The position numbers were made by a program, and so were the translations under genes. From positions 744,001 to 808,000 of the forward strand of contig CAVSXT010000003.1 in assembly GCA_963732005.1 (NCBI GenBank): DNA of 64,000 nt, written 5' to 3'. The number at the start of each line of letters is the position of its first letter. The first letter of the stretch is position 1. The DNA comes from JASLEW01 sp963732005. Lineage in GTDB: Bacteria > Acidobacteriota > Thermoanaerobaculia > Multivoradales > UBA5704. This document shows, in pieces, positions 59,382 through 64,000 of this stretch. A model generated the notes under the pieces. It saw only the letters and a program-made list of their open reading frames with translations, was not told where the DNA came from and did no database searches.

Positions 59382-60282
59382 CCGCCGGAGCAGGCGCCGG
59401 CGCCGGCCTGGGGTCGCCGTCCTCCTCGATCGCGGCGGTCCAGAGCGCGACGTCGCCGGGGCTCATGACGCCGGTGGGCGGCAGCCGCGCATCGAGATAG
59501 CCTCGCGTTTCGAGGTCGAACAGGTACTGGGCGCGCGACAGCACGGTGCCGCGGCAAAGGTTCCCGGCGGGCGCCTGGGCCGCCGCGCCGTCGATCTTCG
59601 GGACCTCCCGCGACAGCCGGCCGACGAGCTGCTCCATCACCGCCTTTGGGATGCGCGCCGCGTCCGCCGGATAGATGTAGCCGAACAGCGCCAGGTGGCT
59701 GAACAGGATGCGCCAGTGCTCCGCGAAGCGGTCGAGCAGCCGCTGCCAGTCGAGCGTTTCCGCACGGTTGTGCAGCAGATGGGCGACGTCGGCGCCGTCG
59801 AACCGCTCGCGCTCCATGATGAAGGACTTCGACCAGAGCATCTCCTCCGGCGGACACAACCGCACCGGCACCCCGATCACCTCGCCCGCAACGGCGTGGC
59901 GGAACCACTGCTCGTCAACCGGCGTGAGGCCGTTGCCGGAGCCGAAGATCAGGTCCACGAAGCTGCCGTCGTCGCCGTGCGCCTTGCCCAGCCAGTGCGG
60001 GAACTTGCGCTCGACCGGATAGCCGGCAGCGGCCAGGGCCGCCAGCGCGCCGTCGAGATCGGCGGGCAGGATGAAGAGGTCGAAATCCTTGGTGTCGCGA
60101 ACGATGCCGGTGTAGTGGGCGAAGGCGTAGGCGCCCCCGACCAGGAAGGGGACGCCGGCCTGGTCGAGCGCCGCCATGGCGTGGCGGTAGAAAGCGAGGG
60201 CCGGCGCGGCAGGCGGCGGCGGCTTGGCTGCGCCGGTGCTCGCGGTTGGGGTGGACGGGGTGGTCGGATCGGTCAAGGGCAT
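59347..60282 (-). CDS. Nucleotidyltransferase-superfamily protein
   Basis: 311 residues from ATG 60282. The Pro/Thr-rich N-terminus (1-28) is probably disordered. Then comes a minimal nucleotidyltransferase-like core: FLVGGAYAFAHYTG (G49-G50), then TKDFDLFI with D66 and D68 as the metal-binding pair, and VDLIFGSGNG with a third Asp. This G-G..., D-x-D arrangement is that of the AbiEii/MNT-like group. A helical region and an Ala/Pro-rich tail follow. Substrate unknown. It is divergent from the metallophosphoesterase (149-base gap with no clear promoter) and could be paired with it. Confidence 0.75.
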   Translation of the reverse strand: MPLTDPTTPSTPTASTGAAKPPPPAAPALAFYRHAMAALDQAGVPFLVGGAYAFAHYTGIVRDTKDFDLFILPADLDGALAALAAAGYPVERKFPHWLGKAHGDDGSFVDLIFGSGNGLTPVDEQWFRHAVAGEVIGVPVRLCPPEEMLWSKSFIMERERFDGADVAHLLHNRAETLDWQRLLDRFAEHWRILFSHLALFGYIYPADAARIPKAVMEQLVGRLSREVPKIDGAAAQAPAGNLCRGTVLSRAQYLFDLETRGYLDARLPPTGVMSPGDVALWTAAIEEDGDPRPAPAPAPAVTAPPADPPDR

Positions 60283-60431
60283 CTGGTCCTCGGCTCGTGG
60301 CCGACTAGGGGCGGCTTGGGCGGCTAGGATTAAACAGCAGCAAGAGATGTACCAGCCAGCCGGCGGGAATGGCACGCCGCTTGCCTTGAACTTAGCTGGA
60401 ATCGGCGACGGAGGGCGACCGAGCACCATGG

Positions 60432-61241
60432 ATGAGCACGACGCACGGAGGCAGCTCCTTGGACAAGCCGCCTGAAAACGGGAGCGTGCGCATTGCCGCT
60501 CTCGCCGACCTGCACTTTGGCCGGGTCGCGGAGCCGCTGTTGCGCCAGACCCTGATCCAGGCCAGCCGCGAGAGCGACGTGATGCTGCTGTGCGGCGACC
60601 TCACCGATCATGGACTGCCGGAGGAGGCGCACGGCCTGACGCGCGAGCTGCGGCAGGTCGTCGGGGTGCCGATCGTGGCGGTGCTGGGCAACCATGACTT
60701 CGAGTCCGGCAGAGCCACCGAGGTGCGCGAGATCCTCGTCGCCGGCGGGGTGAACATGCTGGATGGCGAGGCCTGCGAGATCGAGGGAGTGGGTTTTGCC
60801 GGGATCAAGGGCTTCGCCGGTGGCTTCGGCAAGCGCGCCCTGGGGTCGTGGGGCGAGGAGATCATCAAGCAGTTCGTGCACGAGGCGGTGGGCGAGGCGC
60901 TGAAGCTCGAGGCGGCGCTGGCGCGGCTGCGGCATGGGCCGCGCATCGCGGTGCTGCACTACTCGCCGATCCAGGAGACCGTCGAGGGCGAGCCGCGCGA
61001 GATCTTTCCTTTTCTGGGCTCCAGCCGGCTGGAAGAGCCGCTCGCCCGCTATCCGGTGGACATGGTCTTCCACGGCCATGCCCATCGCGGCCAGCCACAG
61101 GGCAAGACCGCCGGCGGCGTGCCGGTTTACAACGTCAGCTTCTCGCTGCTGCAACGGGCCTTCCCCGGGCGGCCGCCCTTTCGCCTGCTGACGGTGAGCG
61201 CGCCGGCCGGCGGCGCCCCGGGCGCGCCGCGGTCGCTGTAG
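60432..61241 (+). CDS. Calcineurin-like metallophosphoesterase
   Basis: 269 residues. The five metal/active-site motifs of the family are present in order: ALADLHFG (about 23-30), LLCGDLTDHG, AVLGNHDFESG, AVLHYSP and VFHGHAHRG. It is a cytoplasmic phosphatase or phosphodiesterase of unknown substrate. The ATG at 60432 has a weak ribosome site; the first conserved residue is at about 19, so no later start is excluded. It is followed after 35 bases by a hydrolase on the same strand. Confidence 0.9.
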   Translation: MSTTHGGSSLDKPPENGSVRIAALADLHFGRVAEPLLRQTLIQASRESDVMLLCGDLTDHGLPEEAHGLTRELRQVVGVPIVAVLGNHDFESGRATEVREILVAGGVNMLDGEACEIEGVGFAGIKGFAGGFGKRALGSWGEEIIKQFVHEAVGEALKLEAALARLRHGPRIAVLHYSPIQETVEGEPREIFPFLGSSRLEEPLARYPVDMVFHGHAHRGQPQGKTAGGVPVYNVSFSLLQRAFPGRPPFRLLTVSAPAGGAPGAPRSL

Positions 61242-61276
61242 TAAACTCCGATGCCCGGCAGCGGGGCACCCAGGCG

Positions 61277-62179
61277 ATGGAGAGCAGCGAAGGCTTCGTT
61301 TTCGTACGGCGCGGGTTGCACCTCTACTACCGGATCCTCGGCGACGGTCCGGAGACGGTGGTGGTACCCAATGCCAACTGGCTGGCCGAGGCCCTGCTGC
61401 CGCTGGCCGAGGGGCGCCGGCTCATCCTCTACGACCCGCGCAGCCGCGGCCGTTCGAGCACCGTCACCGACCGCCGGCACCTCGGCCTCGAGCAGGACGT
61501 TCGCGACCTCGAGGCGGTCCGCCGCTACTTCGGCCTCGACCGCTGGTCGCTGCTCGGCACCTCCTACCACGCCGCGATCACCGCGCTGCACGCCATGGAG
61601 AGTCCCGAGCGGGTCGAACGCATGCTGCTGGTCTGCCCGATCACTCCCCGGCAGCCCGGCGAATGGGTCCAGGAAACCCCCACGCCGGAGGTGCTGATCT
61701 ATCCGCCGGGCGTGCCGCGCCTCGAAGAGATGCGGCGCGACGGCCTCGACCGGGAGGACCCGGTGGCGTTCTGTCGCGCCTGGTTCACCTACTTCCTGCT
61801 GCCCGCCTTCATGGGCGATCCGGAAGCGGCGGCGCGCTTTCCGCTCGACGACGTCTGCGGCTTTCCGAACGAATGGCCGGCCCACACCATGACGCTCTAT
61901 TTCGACCACATCGTGCCGAAGATGAAGGCCTGGGACTTCCGCCCGCGCCTCGGGGCGCTGCACTTCCCGCTGCTGGTGGTGCAGGGCACCGACGACCTGG
62001 TGCCGATCGAGGCATCGCGCGACTGGGCTTCGCACAGCGGCAACGCGCGCTTCCTGCGCATCGAGGGGGCCGGCCACCATCCCTACCTCGAGCGCCCGGA
62101 AGAGTTCTTCCGGGCCGCCACCGTCTTTCTCGGCGGCGCCTGGCCCCACGACGCCGAGGTGGTCCGGCAGGCTGCGTAG
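61277..62179 (+). CDS. Alpha/beta-hydrolase fold protein
   Basis: 300 residues. Cap-less hydrolase pattern: VVVPNANWLAEALLPLA at the oxyanion region, ILYDPRSRGRS, the nucleophile S96 in LLGTSYHAAI (G-x-S-x-H rather than the usual G-x-S-x-G), the acid in GTDDLVPIE (about 237) and the His in GAGHHPYLERPEEF (about 268). Length and motifs match proline-iminopeptidase/haloalkane-dehalogenase-like members; substrate unknown. Cytoplasmic. It is convergent with the acyltransferase 31 bases downstream; no terminator hairpin is obvious between them. Confidence 0.87.
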   Translation: MESSEGFVFVRRGLHLYYRILGDGPETVVVPNANWLAEALLPLAEGRRLILYDPRSRGRSSTVTDRRHLGLEQDVRDLEAVRRYFGLDRWSLLGTSYHAAITALHAMESPERVERMLLVCPITPRQPGEWVQETPTPEVLIYPPGVPRLEEMRRDGLDREDPVAFCRAWFTYFLLPAFMGDPEAAARFPLDDVCGFPNEWPAHTMTLYFDHIVPKMKAWDFRPRLGALHFPLLVVQGTDDLVPIEASRDWASHSGNARFLRIEGAGHHPYLERPEEFFRAATVFLGGAWPHDAEVVRQAA

Positions 62180-62210
62180 GGGATCCACCGCGTAAGCGGC
62201 CGGCCTTCTC

Positions 62211-63062
62211 CTAGCTCTCGCCGGCGTCGCCGGAAGGATCGGCGCCCGCCGCCGGCGGCACGCGCTGCCGGCGCAACAACTGCCGCAGGCGCCGCCAGGC
62301 GTTTTGAACCCCGGCGCCGGCGGTCGTGCCGGCCGGCGCCATCACCTCGAAGCGCGACTCGTCGCGCGCCAGCGCCTCGGCGGCAAGCTCGTCCTGCGCG
62401 GTTTCCAGGCGGGAGGCGAGTACCTCGGCCCAGTCGTGGGCACGCATGCCTGCCTCCTCGACCGCCAGCTCCTCGCCGAAGCGCGCCAGCGCCTCGGGCA
62501 GCGGCGCGGACCAGAACGGATACTCGAGCGCCAGCGGCAGCAGCACGGCATGGCGCAGGCGGGCAGCCAGATGCCCCAGCCCGGCCTGCGCCTTCACCGG
62601 CCGCTCGCGGGGATCGGCGAGCGCGCCGCCGGCGGTGAGCCAGAGGACGGCGTCGGGTTGCTCGAGCACCTGCGTGGCGAGCTCGAGGAACTGCCGGGCG
62701 CCGCGGGCGCTCTCGGGGTCCACGGCGAAGAACCCGAGGCGGGCGAAAAAGCCCTGACGCCTGAGCGCCGAGGCCGCGATCGGCGCATAGTGGCGCCGGC
62801 CCGGCAGCAGCTGGCGGGCGACCTGCAAGCACACCAGCGGGTCCCACCAGGAGACGTGATTGAGGTAGACGACGAGCGGGCGCTCGCGAGCGGCGGTCAG
62901 GTCCGGGCGCTGGGCGCGCGACAGGCGCACGGCCTGAAACTGGCGCGCGAGGCGGCGCTCGCCTTCGCGCCGGAGGGCCGAGGTGACCAGCGGCGTGATC
63001 CGTGCCGGCGAAGGCCGAGGCTTGGGGGGAGGCGTCGAAGCGCTCGGCGGGCTCATGGGCAT
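62211..63062 (-). CDS. PlsC-like lysophospholipid acyltransferase family protein
   Basis: 283 residues. The acyltransferase HX4D box is N-H69-VSWW-D74, preceded by LVVYLNHV and followed by a LWLTAGGALADPRERP region at the place of the EGTRS substrate loop (the usual FPEG is replaced by TAGG). The Pro-rich N-terminus (1-25) and a basic C-terminal tail flank the domain. Similar proteins acylate glycerophospholipids or carotenoid glycosides. Start ATG 63062 (alternative 63056). It is divergent from the XRE regulator (about 250-base gap). Confidence 0.8.
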   Translation of the reverse strand: MPMSPPSASTPPPKPRPSPARITPLVTSALRREGERRLARQFQAVRLSRAQRPDLTAARERPLVVYLNHVSWWDPLVCLQVARQLLPGRRHYAPIAASALRRQGFFARLGFFAVDPESARGARQFLELATQVLEQPDAVLWLTAGGALADPRERPVKAQAGLGHLAARLRHAVLLPLALEYPFWSAPLPEALARFGEELAVEEAGMRAHDWAEVLASRLETAQDELAAEALARDESRFEVMAPAGTTAGAGVQNAWRRLRQLLRRQRVPPAAGADPSGDAGES

Positions 63063-63307
63063 GTGGTCCTCCGGTCAGTGGGCCCCTGCCGAAAGGGTGC
63101 CAACTCTACCAGCGTCCCGGCCCCCGCCGGCTGGCATCGCAGCCCACCCGGGCTCCGGTGCTGATTCGTCGCCCTCGCGGGCGCGACCTGCACCGGCTGA
63201 TCCGGGATTGAGGATAAGTTGTCGGAGCGGGCCTTTCACCCTTCGCCCCACTTTCCCGAAACGAGAACAAGGCGCCGTGATCGGCAATGTTCTTTCAGCG
63301 TAAACAT

Positions 63308-63318
63308 TTGACGGTCAA
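63308..63318. promoter_or_regulatory. Perfect palindrome TTGAC-G-GTCAA upstream of the XRE gene
   Basis: An 11-base perfect inverted repeat in the otherwise featureless 63063-63371 region between the acyltransferase and the XRE regulator. It ends about 55 bases before the preferred regulator start. A possible promoter, TTGCAA (63330-63335), 18 bases, TATGTT (63354-63359), lies just downstream, so binding here could control the regulator's own promoter. Confidence 0.45.
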
Positions 63319-63371
63319 TGAGTTATGGCTTGCAACCGCGCCCCGACCGCGAGTATGTTGCGGGAGTGGAC

Positions 63372-63893
63372 ATGTTCGACTGCGTGGGCGAGACGCTCCG
63401 CCGGTTGCGCAAGGAGCGCCATCTGACGCTCGAAGACCTCGGCGCGCAGGCGGAGCTCGGGCGCGGCCAGCTGTCGCGGATCGAGAACGGCCGCCAGCAC
63501 GCCACGCTCAAGACGCTGGCCAAGATCCTCACCTCCCAGGGAGTCAGCCGCCGCGAGTTCTTCCGGCGCTATGACCTGGTGGAGTCCGAGAAGATCCAGG
63601 TCGAGCGCACCAGCCTGCCGGAATCCGGCACCTATCCGATCGGAGCCAGCGCCGCCGCCCTGCCGGGCGAGATCAAGGAGGTGCTGGGCAAGGTCGAGTC
63701 CTTCATGCAGAGCACCTTGCGTCACGCCCACCCGGTGGCCCAAGGCGCCATCGAAGTCGGAGAGTTCGTGGTGCTTTTCCGCGTGGTGCCACGAGGCGCC
63801 GCCGGCGCCGATCTCGCCGACGGCGGGCCGCCGCCAGCCTCGCCGCCTGCTCCTGCCGCAGCCGCCAAGCGCTCCCGCCGCAAGCAGCGCTGA
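63372..63893 (+). CDS. XRE-family transcriptional regulator
   Basis: 173 residues from ATG 63372, which has gggag 5 bases upstream; an upstream ATG at 63318 (adding 18 residues) overlaps the palindrome and is less likely. N-terminal helix-turn-helix at about 5-62: TLRRLRKERHLTLEDLGAQ, then LGRGQLSRIENGRQHATLKTLAKIL, the standard Xre/Cro arrangement. The C-terminal half is helical, then a Pro/Ala tail ending in a basic KRSRRKQR. No sensor domain recognised. The 107 bases after its stop hold no gene. Confidence 0.88.
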   Translation: MFDCVGETLRRLRKERHLTLEDLGAQAELGRGQLSRIENGRQHATLKTLAKILTSQGVSRREFFRRYDLVESEKIQVERTSLPESGTYPIGASAAALPGEIKEVLGKVESFMQSTLRHAHPVAQGAIEVGEFVVLFRVVPRGAAGADLADGGPPPASPPAPAAAAKRSRRKQR

Positions 63894-64000
63894 GCCGTTC
63901 CGGCGCGCGCTGACCGGAGCCCATCTTGCCGTCTCGATGCGGCGACGCTTGGGCGTCGGCTGCCCCCTGCTGCCACCCGTCGGCGCCCCTCGCGGCGAGT

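Noticed and set aside
62180..62210. Bidirectional terminator between the convergent hydrolase and acyltransferase genes
   Set aside because: The 31 bases contain no stem-loop followed by a T-run in either direction.

Overview
The window is very GC-rich (around 70% by eye), with long antisense shadow frames. The gene repertoire is a giant NRPS cluster, a sigma-54-linked Kdp potassium system, ECF sigma/zinc-finger anti-sigma pairs and a CHAT-TPR lipoprotein. An outer-membrane barrel points to a diderm. I infer an acidobacterial (Thermoanaerobaculia-like) or deltaproteobacterial/myxobacterial-type chromosome; no rRNA or marker gene settles this. I saw no tRNA, CRISPR array or transposase.

Positions 1-31757, minus strand, hold two co-transcribed nonribosomal peptide synthetases. 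The upstream one (8740 residues, 7 modules) reads C-A-T x4, C-A(NMT)-T, C-A-T-sulfotransferase, C-A-T-TE. Its stop overlaps the start of a second synthetase (ATGA) that begins with a free carrier domain and continues off the left edge as T-C-A(Gly)-T-C-A. Divergent from them is a PvdE/SyrD-type cyclic-peptide ABC exporter, so the product is probably an exported, N-methylated and possibly sulfated peptide. An ICL/PEP-mutase-family gene follows the exporter.

Positions 34411-40971 hold three small membrane proteins, a hairpin resembling group II intron domain V, a sulfatase-fold hydrolase lacking the formylglycine cysteine, an ArnT/PMT-type glycosyltransferase and, on the other strand, a sulfotransferase-glycosyltransferase fusion. 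This looks like a cell-surface glycan modification patch.

Positions 41097-53187 form a Kdp locus with unusual wiring. An NtrC/AlgB-type sigma-54 activator is followed by two matching palindromes (TTGC-N5-GCAA) and a -24/-12 promoter. The promoter leads into a KinB-like histidine kinase, a 27-residue peptide, kdpF, an outer-membrane barrel protein, kdpA, kdpB, kdpC and a kinase-less KdpD sensor fused to a PTS EIIA domain. I infer that potassium uptake is switched by enhancer-dependent sigma-54 transcription while the KdpD-EIIA fusion senses potassium or phosphotransfer state.

Positions 53166-64000 hold an anti-sigma factor with two zinc-finger motifs and its ECF sigma factor, divergent from a CHAT-protease/TPR lipoprotein and a small membrane protein. 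After these come a glycerophosphodiesterase, a nucleotidyltransferase-like protein, a metallophosphoesterase, an alpha/beta hydrolase, a PlsC-like acyltransferase and an XRE regulator with a palindrome at its promoter. The last 107 bases show nothing I can assign.
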